Positions 30,163 to 39,784 of a DNA stretch of 64,000 bases are shown here, one piece after another; within the stretch, counting starts at the first letter, position 1, and each line of letters begins with the position of its first letter. The notes beneath the pieces are model-generated. The model did not search any database, was not told the DNA's origin, and saw nothing but the letters and a program-made list of their open reading frames with translations. Made by a program: the position numbers and the translations under genes. The stretch spans positions 2,666,001-2,730,000 of the forward strand of contig NZ_JBEPSM010000001.1 of assembly GCF_040548815.1 (NCBI RefSeq). Direction: 5' to 3'. The stretch is from Kaistia defluvii. Its GTDB lineage: Bacteria > Pseudomonadota > Alphaproteobacteria > Rhizobiales > Kaistiaceae.

Positions 30163-31155
30163 TCAGTCGCGCTGATTGCGCCGACCGAGCGCCTCCTCCC
30201 ACGCCAGCGCCGTCGCGACGCATTGGTCGAGATCGTCATGCATGGGCGTCCAGCCCAGCGTGCTGCGTGCCCGTGTCGAATTTGCGACCACAGCGGGAAC
30301 ATCGCCGGGGCGGCGCTCCCGCTCCACGACGCGGAATTCCCTGCCCGAGACGCGCCGCACGGACTCCAGCACCTCGCGCACGGAATAGCCGTGGCCATAG
30401 CCGCAATTCGCGACCAGGCTATCGCCGCCGCTGCGCAGATAGGCGAGCGCGTCGGCATGGGCGTTGGCGAGGTCGGCGACGTGGATGTAGTCGCGCACGC
30501 AGGTGCCGTCCGGCGTATCGTAATCGGTGCCGAACAGCTCGATCTGGTCCCGCTTGCCGAGCGCGGTTTCGCAGGCGACCTTGATCAGATGCGTCGCGCC
30601 CTTGGTCGATTGCCCGGTGCGGCCGCGCGGATCGGCGCCGGCGACGTTGAAATAGCGCAGCGCCACATAGCGGAAGTCGTGCGCCTTCGCTGCGTCCTCC
30701 AGCATCATCTCGGTCATCAGCTTCGAGCGGCCATAGGGCGATTGCGGCACGGTGGCCGCGCTCTCCAGCACGGGTTCGGTGCCGGTGTCGCCATAGACGG
30801 CGGCGGTCGAGGAGAAGATGAAGTGGCGCACGCCGGCGCGGATCACCGCCGCCATCAGGGCGCGGGATTTGACCGTGTTGTTCAGATAATAGCCGAGCGG
30901 GTCGAAGACCGATTCCGGCACGACGATCGAACCGGCGAAATGGATGACGGCGTCGATGGCGTGCTCGGCGACCAGTCGTTCGACCAGCGCCTCGTCGGCG
31001 ATGTCGCCCTGGATGAAGGTTGCCTCCGGCGCCACGGCCCATTGAAAGCCGGTGGACAGACGATCGAGAACCACGACCGCCTCACCAGCGTCAACAAGAC
31101 GCCACACCATGTGGCTACCGATATATCCGGCTCCACCCGTCACCAAAACAGCCAC
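30163..31155 (-). CDS. galE: UDP-glucose 4-epimerase (ExoB-like)
   Basis: 330 residues. NAD motif GGAGYIG at 7-13, serine block FSSTAAVYG at 114-122, Y141/K145 in YGRSK, and the GalE hallmarks RYFNVAGADP and DGTCVRDYIHV are all present. Second epimerase of the window, clearly different in sequence from the copy at 6607-7614. It diverges from galU, so UDP-glucose and UDP-galactose supply are genetically adjacent. This may be the housekeeping copy. Confidence 0.94.
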   Translation of the reverse strand: MAVLVTGGAGYIGSHMVWRLVDAGEAVVVLDRLSTGFQWAVAPEATFIQGDIADEALVERLVAEHAIDAVIHFAGSIVVPESVFDPLGYYLNNTVKSRALMAAVIRAGVRHFIFSSTAAVYGDTGTEPVLESAATVPQSPYGRSKLMTEMMLEDAAKAHDFRYVALRYFNVAGADPRGRTGQSTKGATHLIKVACETALGKRDQIELFGTDYDTPDGTCVRDYIHVADLANAHADALAYLRSGGDSLVANCGYGHGYSVREVLESVRRVSGREFRVVERERRPGDVPAVVANSTRARSTLGWTPMHDDLDQCVATALAWEEALGRRNQRD

Positions 31156-31304
31156 TTCGAAACTCCAAGCAGATTCGTAATGTTAATGAACTATGAATAG
31201 GTGAACGAAGTCTTGATGGCCTTGAAATATTCACCCTTTTCATTAGCGTTCCTGTTAGGAATCTGCCGATATGCTGACCGAACCGATGCATCTGTGAGGC
31301 GTCC

Positions 31305-32183
31305 ATGAACCCGAAGATCCGCAAGGCCGTATTTCCCGTCGCAGGCCTTGGCACCCGCTTTCTCCCCGCGACCAAAGCCATGCCCAAGGAGATGCTGACG
31401 GTCGTCGATCGTCCGCTGATCCAATATGCTGTCGATGAGGCGCGCGAAGCCGGCATCGAGCATCTGATTTTCGTCACGGGCCGCAACAAGGCGGTCATCG
31501 AGGATCACTTCGACGTCCAATACGAGCTCGAGGCCACGCTTTCGGGTCGCGGCAAGCAGGAGGCGCTCGACCTGCTGACCAAGGACCTGCCGAAGCCCGG
31601 ATCGACCAGCTTCACCCGCCAGCAGGTTCCGCTCGGCCTCGGCCATGCCGTCTGGTGCGCGCGCGAGATGATCGGCAACGAGCCGTTCGCCGTGCTGCTG
31701 CCGGACATGGTCATGAAGGGCGAGCCCGGCTGCCTGAAGCAGATGGTCAAGGTCTATGAGGAATGGGGCGGCAACGTCCTCGCGGTCGAGGAATGCGACC
31801 CGTCGCAGACCCATCAGTACGGCATCGTCGGCATCGGCAACGAGCTGGATGGCACCGCCTTCCGCATCAATGCGATGGTCGAGAAGCCGAAGCCGGAAGT
31901 CGCGCCGTCCAACCTCTACATCAACGGCCGCTACATCCTGCAGCCGCAGATCTTCGACCTGCTGTCCAAGCAGGAAAAGGGCGCCGGCAACGAGATCCAG
32001 CTGACGGACGCCATGCTCCGCCTGATGGACCGCCAGTATTTCTACGGCTGCCGCTTCAACGGCGAGACCTATGACTGCGGCAACAAGGTCGGCTTCCTCG
32101 CCGCCAACGTCGCTTTCGCGCTCGACCGTCCGGATATCGCGGCGGAATTCCGTCCCGAGCTGGAAAAGCTGCTGGCACGCTAG
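31305..32183 (+). CDS. galU: UTP-glucose-1-phosphate uridylyltransferase
   Basis: 292 residues. Nucleotidyltransferase signature at the N-terminus ([23 protein letters not shown]), substrate motifs GLGHAVWCA and LLPDMV, then [10 protein letters not shown] and the C-terminal [18 protein letters not shown] are those of bacterial GalU/ExoN. It makes UDP-glucose for polysaccharides. Divergent from galE; a G+C hairpin follows the stop. Confidence 0.96.
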   Translation: MNPKIRKAVFPVAGLGTRFLPATKAMPKEMLTVVDRPLIQYAVDEAREAGIEHLIFVTGRNKAVIEDHFDVQYELEATLSGRGKQEALDLLTKDLPKPGSTSFTRQQVPLGLGHAVWCAREMIGNEPFAVLLPDMVMKGEPGCLKQMVKVYEEWGGNVLAVEECDPSQTHQYGIVGIGNELDGTAFRINAMVEKPKPEVAPSNLYINGRYILQPQIFDLLSKQEKGAGNEIQLTDAMLRLMDRQYFYGCRFNGETYDCGNKVGFLAANVAFALDRPDIAAEFRPELEKLLAR

Positions 32184-32197
32184 GCGCCCACCGACAC

Positions 32198-32226
32198 GAC
32201 ACGAAGCGGGCCGCCCGCTTCGTGTC
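32198..32226. terminator. Long hairpin between convergent galU and ankyrin genes
   Basis: GACACGAAGCGGG-CCG-CCCGCTTCGTGTC, 13 perfect pairs, placed between two convergent stops. There is no T-run, so bidirectional termination is inferred from position only. Confidence 0.6.
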
Positions 32227-32239
32227 CCCTACCCCGCGC

Positions 32240-32941
32240 CTACTCCCGGGCGCCGGCCTTCGTCAGAAGCGCGACGATCGGCTGAAAGTCGCGTTGCCTG
32301 GCGTGCCGCAACGGCGTGACGCCGTCGCGATCCGGCAACGACGGATCGGCCCCGCCCTCGAGCAGCAGCTGGACGATTGCGACATGGCGCTCGCCGCCAT
32401 CGCCGAGCAGGATCGCCTCGAGCAGCGCCGTCCATCCCAGATTGTTGACATGATCGACCGCCACGCCCGCCTCGATGAGGGTGCGGACGGTTTCGACATG
32501 CCCGCGCTCGGCGGCGGGAATGAGCGCGGTGCCGCCATAGCGGTTGGTGCTCCTGAGGTCCGCGCCGTGGGCGAGCGCCAGCTTCAGGATCTCCAGATGG
32601 CCACGCGCACCGGCGTAGAGATAGGGGCTGTCCTGGATGCGGTCCTTGGCGTTGACGTCGGCGCCGGCCAGGATCAGCTGCCGCGCGATCCCGACGCGGT
32701 TCTGGTGCGTGGCGACAAGAAGCGCCGTTGCGCCATCGGCATTGCGAGCATCGACATCCACACTCTTTGCCAGGAGATCCGCGACGGCGGTTTCGTCACC
32801 ACGCGCCACGGCGGCAAACAGCGCGTCCGAGGCGGAGGTCTGGGCGGAAGCGGTCATGACACCGGACACCATCAAACGGGTTGTGACGGCGGCGGCGAGG
32901 CCGCCGAGGAGAAAGCTGCGCCGGGTCAGACGGATCGGCAT
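32240..32941 (-). CDS. Exported ankyrin-repeat protein with Tat-like signal
   Basis: 233 residues. The N-terminus (LTRRSFLLGGLAAAV) is a twin-arginine signal, ending near ASAQT. Five to six ankyrin repeats follow from about 38 (ALFAAVARGDETAVADLLA; NADGATALLVATHQNR; RYGGTALIPAAERGHVETV; LGWTALLEAIL; DGVTPLRHARQRDFQPIV). The repeats are protein-binding scaffolds; a periplasmic partner is implied. The ATG at 32941 gives the signal; the longer upstream frame overlaps another gene. No operon partner is obvious. Confidence 0.85.
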   Translation of the reverse strand: MPIRLTRRSFLLGGLAAAVTTRLMVSGVMTASAQTSASDALFAAVARGDETAVADLLAKSVDVDARNADGATALLVATHQNRVGIARQLILAGADVNAKDRIQDSPYLYAGARGHLEILKLALAHGADLRSTNRYGGTALIPAAERGHVETVRTLIEAGVAVDHVNNLGWTALLEAILLGDGGERHVAIVQLLLEGGADPSLPDRDGVTPLRHARQRDFQPIVALLTKAGARE

Positions 32942-33075
32942 GAACAACGGTCCTCGCGCAAGGAAGCGATACCAAGCGGGCGGCAGGCCGGCCCGCCAGC
33001 GTCTCCCCTTGTAGCCCGCCAGGACGGTGGCCGTGAACCGCCCCGGAGCGAAAACTCGCCGAGGCTGAGGGCTGG

Positions 33076-33663
33076 CTACAGCTTGCCGATCCGGCGGCTG
33101 ACCTTCTGCAGGTAGCGCGCCCGGCTCTCCGGCGTGGAACTGTCCATCTTGTAATGCGCAGTATAGCTGGTGCGGCAGAGCGGATGGCAGAGCGTGCGGA
33201 TGCCGCGCAGGAGAATGCGCCGGCCCGGCTCGCCGACGAATTTCGACAGCATCCAGCTGGCGCCGCAGGTCGTTACCACGGCGATCTTGCGGATGTTGGT
33301 CATGCCCGGGCGCGGCCCCTGCGTCGCCGTCGGCATGGTGAAGGTGACATGCGGCACCCAAACCCGCTCCAGCCAGCCCTTCAGCATGGCCGGCGGGCCG
33401 TACCACCAGGTCGGATAGACGAAGACGAGGATCTCGCACCACTTGATCAGGGCGAGATGATCGGCGACCGGAAGCTCGTTGATGCCGGGCTCGTTGTAGA
33501 CGCGGCGCTCGTCCGCCCCCATCACCGGATCGAAACCGGAGGCATAGAGGTCGAGCAGCTTGACCTCATGGCCGGCGTTGCGAAGCGCGGCCACGGTGGT
33601 GTCGCGCAGGGCGGCGCCAAAGCTTTCCGGCACGGGATGGGCGAAAACGACAAGGGCGCGCAT
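33076..33663 (-). CDS. NAD(P)H:quinone oxidoreductase-like flavodoxin-fold protein (copy 1)
   Basis: 195 residues, Flavodoxin_2 family. FMN-contact motifs are ALVVFAHPVPESFGAAL at the N-terminus and VFVYPTWWYGPPAMLKGWLERVW in the middle; TTCGAS follows. It should reduce quinones or similar acceptors with NAD(P)H by two-electron transfer. It is the last gene of a minus-strand run and a tandem paralogue of the gene at 33668-34249, four bases away. Likely cotranscribed with the flavin oxidase and ABC genes upstream. Confidence 0.85.
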   Translation of the reverse strand: MRALVVFAHPVPESFGAALRDTTVAALRNAGHEVKLLDLYASGFDPVMGADERRVYNEPGINELPVADHLALIKWCEILVFVYPTWWYGPPAMLKGWLERVWVPHVTFTMPTATQGPRPGMTNIRKIAVVTTCGASWMLSKFVGEPGRRILLRGIRTLCHPLCRTSYTAHYKMDSSTPESRARYLQKVSRRIGKL

Positions 33664-33667
33664 GGCT

Positions 33668-34249
33668 CTAAAAACGTTCCATCTCTTTCGATACGCTCCG
33701 GAGGAACGCCGAGCGCGTCGCCTCCGTCGAGCGGTTCATGTCGTAATGGGCCAGGTAGGGCACGCGGCCGAAGGGCCGGGTCTGCGCCCGCAGCACGCGC
33801 TTGACGTTCTTCCGCGGCGGGTCGCCGACGAGCAGCGCCTTCCAGCGCGCGCCGCCATAGGTCGCCACCGCCGCGAGCTTGCGGATGTTCTGCAGATTGT
33901 TGACGGCCTTGCCGCCTTCCATCCGGAACGACACGCCGGGCAGGAACACCCGGTCGAAGTAGCCCTTCAGGATCGCCGGAAAGCCGAAGTTCCAGACGGG
34001 ATAGACGAGGACCAGCGCCTCGGCGTTCAACAGGCGCTCGACATAGGGATCGACGTTGCGACGGTTGCGGGCGAGGTCGTGATAGTCGATCCGCTCCTGT
34101 CGCGACAGGACGGGATCGAAGCCCTCGGCGTAGAGATCGCAATCATCGACCTGGTGCCCGGCGCGCGTCAGCGCTTCGACGACGGTGCGATGCACCGCCG
34201 CCTGGAAGCTCGTCTCGACCGGATGCGCGTAGAGCACCAGAACGCGCAT
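33668..34249 (-). CDS. NAD(P)H:quinone oxidoreductase-like flavodoxin-fold protein (copy 2)
   Basis: 193 residues, same family and architecture as copy 1: VLVLYAHPVETSFQAAV at the start, VLVYPVWNFGFPAILKGYFDRVF in the middle and ATYGGARW after. The two copies share DLYAxGFDPV and the R-x-LRAQTRPF/IRTLCHP equivalents but differ widely elsewhere, so the duplication is old. One base separates it from the flavin oxidase gene. Paired quinone reductases may detoxify a quinone or peroxide arising from the oxidase; this is inference. Confidence 0.85.
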   Translation of the reverse strand: MRVLVLYAHPVETSFQAAVHRTVVEALTRAGHQVDDCDLYAEGFDPVLSRQERIDYHDLARNRRNVDPYVERLLNAEALVLVYPVWNFGFPAILKGYFDRVFLPGVSFRMEGGKAVNNLQNIRKLAAVATYGGARWKALLVGDPPRKNVKRVLRAQTRPFGRVPYLAHYDMNRSTEATRSAFLRSVSKEMERF

Positions 34250-34250
34250 G

Positions 34251-35666
34251 TCAGCTCGCCTGCTGCAGTCCCGGGAACAGGAAGGTCTTGGTCGTGGTGA
34301 AGTCGAAGTCCGGATCTTCCCAGGCGATCATCTTGCCCGGATTGAGGAGGCCCTTCGGGTCCGCCTCGCGCTTGAAGGCGAGTTGGGCGAGGTCGGTCTG
34401 CTTCATGCCGCCCTCCTCCAGCGTGTAGCGGTGCGGATTGAAGATCGGGCAGCCATGGTCCTCATGGATGCGGATGATCTCCTCCAGCCGCGCCTCGGTG
34501 GTGTAGCGCACCATGGGCAGGCCCATCGGCGTGATCTTGCCGTCGAAGCGGACGAATTCCAGATGGCCGGGCACCTCGTCGCCGAGCAGCTTCGTCAGCG
34601 TCTCGATCTTCTCGATGTGGTGCGGCGGCGGATACATCGACTGCAGATAGGTGATCGACGGATCGACGCGGATCGCCCGCAGCGTCGTGTGGTTCCAGCC
34701 GAGCTCGTAAGCCGGCGGCAGGCCCTTCAGATCCTCGGCCGTGTCGGAGCGGAAGACGATTTCGCCCTTGGTCCGCTCCGTGAAGGCGACGAAGGCGTCG
34801 ACCGCATGCGGCGCGAGCGAGACGATCGCCAGCGACTGGCCGGGCTTCAGGAATTTCTGGTGGCGCAGGAAATAGTCATAGGGGATCGGCGCCGCGACGG
34901 TGGCGAGTTCCTTCAGCAGCAGGCCATCGGCATTGCCGAGGCTGTCGGCATAGCGCACCGCATCCATGTAGTCGTCGAACCCGACCAGCACGTCGACCCA
35001 GTCATAGGCCGTGGTCAGCGGCATCTCGACTTCGGTGATGATGCCGTTGGTGCCATAGGCGTGCATCACCTTGTGCAGTTCCCAGCCGGTCAGTTCCAGG
35101 ACGCGCGGCTCGGCCTCCATGGTGACGACGCGCAGCCGAAGCACGTTGCCGATATCGCGCAGGCCGCCCCAGCGGATCGAGCCGACGCCGCCGGAACCGC
35201 CGGCGATGAAGCCGCCGATCGTCGCCGTCTTGGCGGTCGAGGGATGGATGCGCAGTTCCTGGCCGGAATGGGCGCGCGTCTCGGCGTCGAGCTGGGCGAC
35301 GACGACGCCGGGCTCGGCGATGACGCGGCCGGGATGGATCGCCTTGACCTTGTTCATCTCGGCAAGGTTCAGGATCAGCCCGCCGGAAAGCGGCATGGCC
35401 TGGCCGTAATTGCCGGTGCCGGTGCCGCGCGGCGTGACCGGAACGTCGTGCTTGAAGGCGGCCTTGAGGATGCGGATCACCTCCGCCTCGTCCTTCGGCG
35501 TCGCCACCAGATCGGCGGTGACGTTGTCGAGCTGGGCTTTCAGGACGGGCGAGTACCAGAAGAAGTCACGGCTCTTCTGCTTCACCAGCGCGGGATTTTC
35601 CTCGATGGCGATGCCGTCGAGATCGGCCTTCAGCGCTTCGAGGTCGTTACGGAATTGGTGAGCCAT
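34251..35666 (-). CDS. FAD-linked oxidoreductase, VAO/GlcD family
   Basis: 471 residues from the ATG at 35666. The FAD-binding PCMH domain (about 45-230) includes VTPRGTGTGNYGQAMPLSGG and TIGGFIAGGSGGVGSIRWGG; the C-terminal cap ends with GCPIFNPHRYTLEEGG and DPKGLLNPGKM. Such enzymes oxidise hydroxyacids, alcohols or heterocycles with electrons passed to oxygen or quinones. It starts two bases after the stop of the amidohydrolase gene, so coupling is tight. The substrate is unknown; context suggests a product of nucleobase-like deamination. Confidence 0.87.
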   Translation of the reverse strand: MAHQFRNDLEALKADLDGIAIEENPALVKQKSRDFFWYSPVLKAQLDNVTADLVATPKDEAEVIRILKAAFKHDVPVTPRGTGTGNYGQAMPLSGGLILNLAEMNKVKAIHPGRVIAEPGVVVAQLDAETRAHSGQELRIHPSTAKTATIGGFIAGGSGGVGSIRWGGLRDIGNVLRLRVVTMEAEPRVLELTGWELHKVMHAYGTNGIITEVEMPLTTAYDWVDVLVGFDDYMDAVRYADSLGNADGLLLKELATVAAPIPYDYFLRHQKFLKPGQSLAIVSLAPHAVDAFVAFTERTKGEIVFRSDTAEDLKGLPPAYELGWNHTTLRAIRVDPSITYLQSMYPPPHHIEKIETLTKLLGDEVPGHLEFVRFDGKITPMGLPMVRYTTEARLEEIIRIHEDHGCPIFNPHRYTLEEGGMKQTDLAQLAFKREADPKGLLNPGKMIAWEDPDFDFTTTKTFLFPGLQQAS

Positions 35667-35668
35667 GA

Positions 35669-36982
35669 TCAGTGTCCAAACAGGGAATCGAGGTCGCGAT
35701 AATCGGGCAAGGTCCGGTCGATCGCCTTGCCCTGGCGCAAAACGATGCGATCGGATTGCGGGCGCGACAGGAATTCCGACCAGGTCCTGGCGCGGAACAG
35801 CACCAGATCGGCCGGGTCGCCGACGCGGATGCGGCCAACATCGGAACGGCGCAGGATCGCGGCGGGATTGGTGGTGACGACACGCGCGGCGCCATCGAGC
35901 GGATGGTCGAGATGCAGGATGCGCACCGCCTCGCGGAACACCTCGACGGCGTCGAGGTCGCCATAGGCATAGAACGGGTCGCGCGTATTGTCGGAAGCGA
36001 CGGCGACGCGGATGCCGCGCTCTTCCATCTCGTTGAGCAGCGTCACGCCGCGCCAGCGCGGCGTGCGGCCGGCATGCCGGTCCTGCAGATAGAGATTGCA
36101 CATCGGCAGCGAGACGACGGCGAGGCCGGCCTCGGCGACGAGATCCATCGTCCGGTCCGCCTCGCTCTCCTCCTGCCGCGCCAGCGAGCAGCAATGGCCG
36201 ACCGTGACCTGCCCCTCATAATCGGTGCGGATCGCGGCTTCCGCGATCGCCTGGAGCGAACGGGCATTCGGATCGGCGGTCTCGTCGACATGCAGATCGA
36301 TGTCGAAGCCGTTTTCCGAGGCCATGGCGAAGAGATGGTCGAGCGCGGTCTCCAGCCCCGGCGTCATGTAGGTGAACCCGCCCAGCACGCCGCCATAGGT
36401 GGCAACCGTGTCGGTCAGGCGCTTGCGCACCGTCTCGTCGAGGAACAGCTCGATCGGCGACAGCGCGACGGCCTGCAGGTCGACGCGTCCCGCCCAGGCG
36501 TCGCGCGCCTCGGCGAAGGCCGGCCAGGAGGCTGGGAACTGCGGCGGCACGCAATCGATATGCGTGCGGATCAGCTTCGTGCCGTGCGCATAGGCCGAGC
36601 GGAGCGAGAATTCCATGCGCGCCCGAACGTCGGCGGTCGACCAGTTCGCGTCGCGATCGGCATCGACGGCGGCGAGCGCCCCGGCGAAATCGCCGGTCGG
36701 GTTCTCGCGGCGGGCCCAGATATGGCCCTTGTCGAGATGGGTGTGCATGTCGACGAAGCAGGGCCAGACCTGGCCCTTGTCGAGATCGAAGACCGGCAGC
36801 TCGGCGACGCTGCCGGCAGGCCGCAGCGCCTCGATTTTGCCGTCGGCGACGACGATATCGGCGCGCATCAGCCCCTCGCCGACATCGCGCCCGTCGAAGC
36901 CGTCGACGGTGACCGAGGGCAGCGTCGCATTGGCCAGCACATAGCGATCCGCATCGGGGATCGCGGCAAAACCCTTCGTCAT
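35669..36982 (-). CDS. Cytosine-deaminase-like amidohydrolase
   Basis: 437 residues of the amidohydrolase superfamily. Metal motif FVDMHTHLDKGH (HxH) follows a beta-sandwich segment; later IRTHIDC, DLHVDETADPN, VGHCCSL and the aspartate in VASDNTRDPF complete the cytosine deaminase/isoguanine deaminase pattern. It should deaminate a pyrimidine-like ring in the cytoplasm. It is downstream of a nitrate/taurine-type ABC transporter and just upstream of the flavin oxidase, all on one strand. Confidence 0.87.
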   Translation of the reverse strand: MTKGFAAIPDADRYVLANATLPSVTVDGFDGRDVGEGLMRADIVVADGKIEALRPAGSVAELPVFDLDKGQVWPCFVDMHTHLDKGHIWARRENPTGDFAGALAAVDADRDANWSTADVRARMEFSLRSAYAHGTKLIRTHIDCVPPQFPASWPAFAEARDAWAGRVDLQAVALSPIELFLDETVRKRLTDTVATYGGVLGGFTYMTPGLETALDHLFAMASENGFDIDLHVDETADPNARSLQAIAEAAIRTDYEGQVTVGHCCSLARQEESEADRTMDLVAEAGLAVVSLPMCNLYLQDRHAGRTPRWRGVTLLNEMEERGIRVAVASDNTRDPFYAYGDLDAVEVFREAVRILHLDHPLDGAARVVTTNPAAILRRSDVGRIRVGDPADLVLFRARTWSEFLSRPQSDRIVLRQGKAIDRTLPDYRDLDSLFGH

Positions 36983-36983
36983 C

Positions 36984-37862
36984 TCAATTCTCCCGCCGGA
37001 TCGCGCTCTCGTGCCAGCGGCGAAGCGCCAGGTGCGAGATCAGGCTGGTGGCGCCATAGATCACGACACCGGTGCCGCAGAGCAGGATCAGCGCCGCGAA
37101 CAGGCGGGGAATGTTGAGGCGGTATTGCGATTCGAGCAGGCGGAAGGCGAGGCCCGAGCCGGCGCCGGCCGAACCGGCGGCGAACTCCGCCACCACGGCG
37201 GCGATCAGCGCGAGACCGCCGGCGATGCGCAGGCCCGCCAGGAAATAGGGCAGCGCGGCCGGCAGCTTCAGGTGGATCATCGTCTGCCAGCGGCTGGCGC
37301 CGTATAGCTCGAACAGGTTGAGCAGATTGTGGTCGGTGCTCTTCAGGCCCTGCGTCGTGTTGGAGAGCACCGGGAAGAAGGCGACGATCCAGGCGCAGAT
37401 CAGCAGCGCCGACTGGGTCGACGGCGCATAGATCAGAATGAGCGGGGCGATGGCGACGACCGGCGTCACCTGAAGGATCACCATGTAGGGCGACAGCGCC
37501 AGTTCGACCCATTTGGACGAGGTAAGCAGGATCGCCAGCGCGACGCCGCCGACCAGCGCGATGCCGAGCGCCGCGAAGGTGATCTTCAGCGTCACCAGCA
37601 GCGCGGTGCCGAGGATCGGCCAATCCTTGATGAGCGACTGCAGCACCAGGTCCGGGCCGGGGAGGATGTATTTCGGGATGTTGTAGGCCGCGACATACCA
37701 GGCCCAGAGGCCGATCAGGCCGGCGAGCATCACGAGCGGGATGGCCACGCGCAGCACGCGCTCCGTGACCGGCATGGACGGCGCCGGCACGATGGCGGGT
37801 TCCGGATGCGCAGTCTCCTGCGCGGCATGGGCCACGGCCGGGCCCTGATCGATGCTGGTCAT
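36984..37862 (-). CDS. ABC transporter permease, SsuC/TauC type
   Basis: 292 residues from the ATG at 37862, which overlaps the ATPase stop by four bases. About six membrane segments; the coupling motif is ELYGASRWQTMIHLKLPAAL with ALIAAVVAEFAAG after it. It belongs to the nitrate/sulfonate/pyrimidine importer family. The frame opens 18 codons earlier, but the ATGA overlap supports this start. It ends one base before the amidohydrolase start codon region. Confidence 0.9.
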   Translation of the reverse strand: MTSIDQGPAVAHAAQETAHPEPAIVPAPSMPVTERVLRVAIPLVMLAGLIGLWAWYVAAYNIPKYILPGPDLVLQSLIKDWPILGTALLVTLKITFAALGIALVGGVALAILLTSSKWVELALSPYMVILQVTPVVAIAPLILIYAPSTQSALLICAWIVAFFPVLSNTTQGLKSTDHNLLNLFELYGASRWQTMIHLKLPAALPYFLAGLRIAGGLALIAAVVAEFAAGSAGAGSGLAFRLLESQYRLNIPRLFAALILLCGTGVVIYGATSLISHLALRRWHESAIRREN

Positions 37863-38719
37863 AGGTGGTCGGCCGCTCCGATGGCGGAAAGAAGGGATTC
37901 CGAAGCCCGGCGGCAATAGTCGCCATAAGCCTGCGAGGTGCGGAAGCCGATGCCGCGCGGATGCGGCGCATCGACGTCGATCTCGTCGATGACGCGGCCC
38001 GGACGGGCGGCCATGACGACGATGCGGCTCGACAGGTAGACGGATTCGAAAACCGAATGGGTGACGAAGACGATGGTCCAGCCGAACTGCTCCCAGAGGC
38101 GCAGCAGGTCGTCATTCAACTTCTGGCGGGTGATCTCGTCCAGCGCCGCGAAGGGCTCGTCCATCAGCAGGATGCGCGGGCGGGTGACCAGCGCGCGGGC
38201 GATCGAGACGCGCATCTTCATGCCGCCCGAGAGTTCGCGCGGATAGGAATCGGCGAACTTGTCGAGCCCGACCATCTCCAGCGCTTCCATCACGCGGGGC
38301 CGCGCGGCGGCCTGCGAGATGCCCTTGAGGCGCAGCGGCAGCCAGACATTCTTGAACACCGTCGCCCAGGGCATCAGCGTCGGTTCCTGGAACACGAAGC
38401 CGATCTCGCCCTCGCTCTTGTCGCTGGCCTTCGGCTCGGGCTGGTCGGGCCAGACGATCTTGCCGGAACTCGGCTCGCCCAGTCCCGCCAGCATCCGCAG
38501 CGCCGTCGACTTGCCGCAGCCCGAGGGGCCCAGCAGGCTGATGAACTCGCCGGCGCCGATCGACAGCGACATGTCCTTCAGCGCGATGGTTCCGTTCGAG
38601 AAGGTCTTCGATACATGCTCGAGGCGCACGATAGGCCGTCCGGACAAGGCGGATGGCGGGCTGCTGGGTGCGAGAGACAAGAAATCCGTTTCCTCAACTA
38701 AAGTGGCGAAACGCGCCAC
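37859..38719 (-). CDS. ABC transporter ATPase, SsuB/TauB type
   Basis: 286 residues. Walker A GPSGCGKST at about 64-72, Q-loop FVFQEPTLMPW, signature LSGGMKMRVSIARAL, Walker B ILLMDEPFAALDE and H-loop FVTHSVFE are intact. An N-terminal 30-residue polar extension precedes the domain. It powers the importer formed with the permease and the binding protein at 38777-39784. Confidence 0.93.
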   Translation of the reverse strand: MARFATLVEETDFLSLAPSSPPSALSGRPIVRLEHVSKTFSNGTIALKDMSLSIGAGEFISLLGPSGCGKSTALRMLAGLGEPSSGKIVWPDQPEPKASDKSEGEIGFVFQEPTLMPWATVFKNVWLPLRLKGISQAAARPRVMEALEMVGLDKFADSYPRELSGGMKMRVSIARALVTRPRILLMDEPFAALDEITRQKLNDDLLRLWEQFGWTIVFVTHSVFESVYLSSRIVVMAARPGRVIDEIDVDAPHPRGIGFRTSQAYGDYCRRASESLLSAIGAADHL

Positions 38720-38776
38720 CAGACTGGCGATGGCATTGCCGGAACGAGCCCGGCAATGCCTGGAGCGTCGCCGCCC

Positions 38777-39784
38777 CTACTTCTTCAGTTCCTTGCCCAC
38801 GCCCTTGCAGGTGAACTTGGTGGTGTAGACCTTGGACAGGTCCAGCCCCGGCTTGGTGACGCCGGCCTTGACCATCTTCTCGTAGAAATCCTGCACGCGC
38901 GCATCGGTGATGCAGCCGATGCCCTTGTCGAGCGTATCGCCGGAATCGACCAGGCCGTAATCCTTCATGGTCTGGATCGTGTAGGCGATCTGCTCGTCCG
39001 TGATCTCGGGATTATCCTTCTTGATCAGGTCGTTGGCAGCCTTGTTGTCGCCGTACAGGTAATTGTACCAGCCAACCGTCGAGGCATCGACGAAGCGCTG
39101 GACGATGTCGGGATGCGCGTCGACATATTCCTGCGTCCCTTCGATCAGCGTCGAATAGGTGCTGAAGCCCTGGTCGGCGAGCAGGAACAGCTTGGGCTTG
39201 AAATCGGCCTGCTTGGCGATCTCGAACGGCTCGGAGGTGATGTAGCCCTGCTGCGCCGACTTCGGATCCGCCAGGAACGGCGCCGGATTGAAGGTGTAGG
39301 GCTTGAACTGCTCGTCGCGGAAGCCCGGATAGGCCGACTTCATCCACTGGAAATAGGAGGCATAGCCATCCTTCGACAGCAGCAGCGTGTCGAGCTTGGC
39401 GAGGTCCTCGAACTTCTCGACGTCGGGATGGGCGATCAGGACCTGCGGTTCCTTCTGGAAGATCGCGGCGACCTCGACCAGCGGAATGCCTTCCTCGACG
39501 GCGGCGAAGGTCTCGACCAAATTGCCGGCCATGTTGAAGGTGGTCTTGCCGGCCAGCATCAGCTGGCGGTTGGCCGCCTGCGGGCCGCCCTGCACGATCG
39601 TGACCTTGAGACCGTACTTCTCGTAGGTGCCATCGGCGACGGCCTGGTAGAAGCCGCCATGCTCGGCCTGGGCCAGCCAGTTGGTGCCGAAGCTGACTTC
39701 GTCGAGGGCGAAGGCCTGGCCGGAAAAGGCCACCGCCGCCGCGCCGGCCGCCAGACCGATGAACTTAGTCCTGATGGATGTCAT
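38777..39784 (-). CDS. ABC substrate-binding protein, NMT1/THI5-like
   Basis: 335 residues from the ATG at 39784. Signal peptide MTSIRTKFIGLAAGAAAVAFSGQAFA. The mature part has the NMT1 pattern: VSFGTNWLAQAEHGGFYQAVADG, VTIVQGGPQAANRQLMLAGK, then YITSEPFEIAKQ. NMT1-like proteins bind pyrimidines, taurine-like sulfonates or thiamine precursors; the N-W-x-AQAEHGG block fits the hydroxymethylpyrimidine/pyrimidine branch. First gene of the minus-strand operon; it diverges from the RidA/deaminase genes. Confidence 0.88.
   Translation of the reverse strand: MTSIRTKFIGLAAGAAAVAFSGQAFALDEVSFGTNWLAQAEHGGFYQAVADGTYEKYGLKVTIVQGGPQAANRQLMLAGKTTFNMAGNLVETFAAVEEGIPLVEVAAIFQKEPQVLIAHPDVEKFEDLAKLDTLLLSKDGYASYFQWMKSAYPGFRDEQFKPYTFNPAPFLADPKSAQQGYITSEPFEIAKQADFKPKLFLLADQGFSTYSTLIEGTQEYVDAHPDIVQRFVDASTVGWYNYLYGDNKAANDLIKKDNPEITDEQIAYTIQTMKDYGLVDSGDTLDKGIGCITDARVQDFYEKMVKAGVTKPGLDLSKVYTTKFTCKGVGKELKK

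Noticed and set aside
34248..35702. 484-codon plus-strand frame across the flavin oxidase
   Set aside because: Antisense shadow; the minus-strand product has clear FAD-binding motifs.
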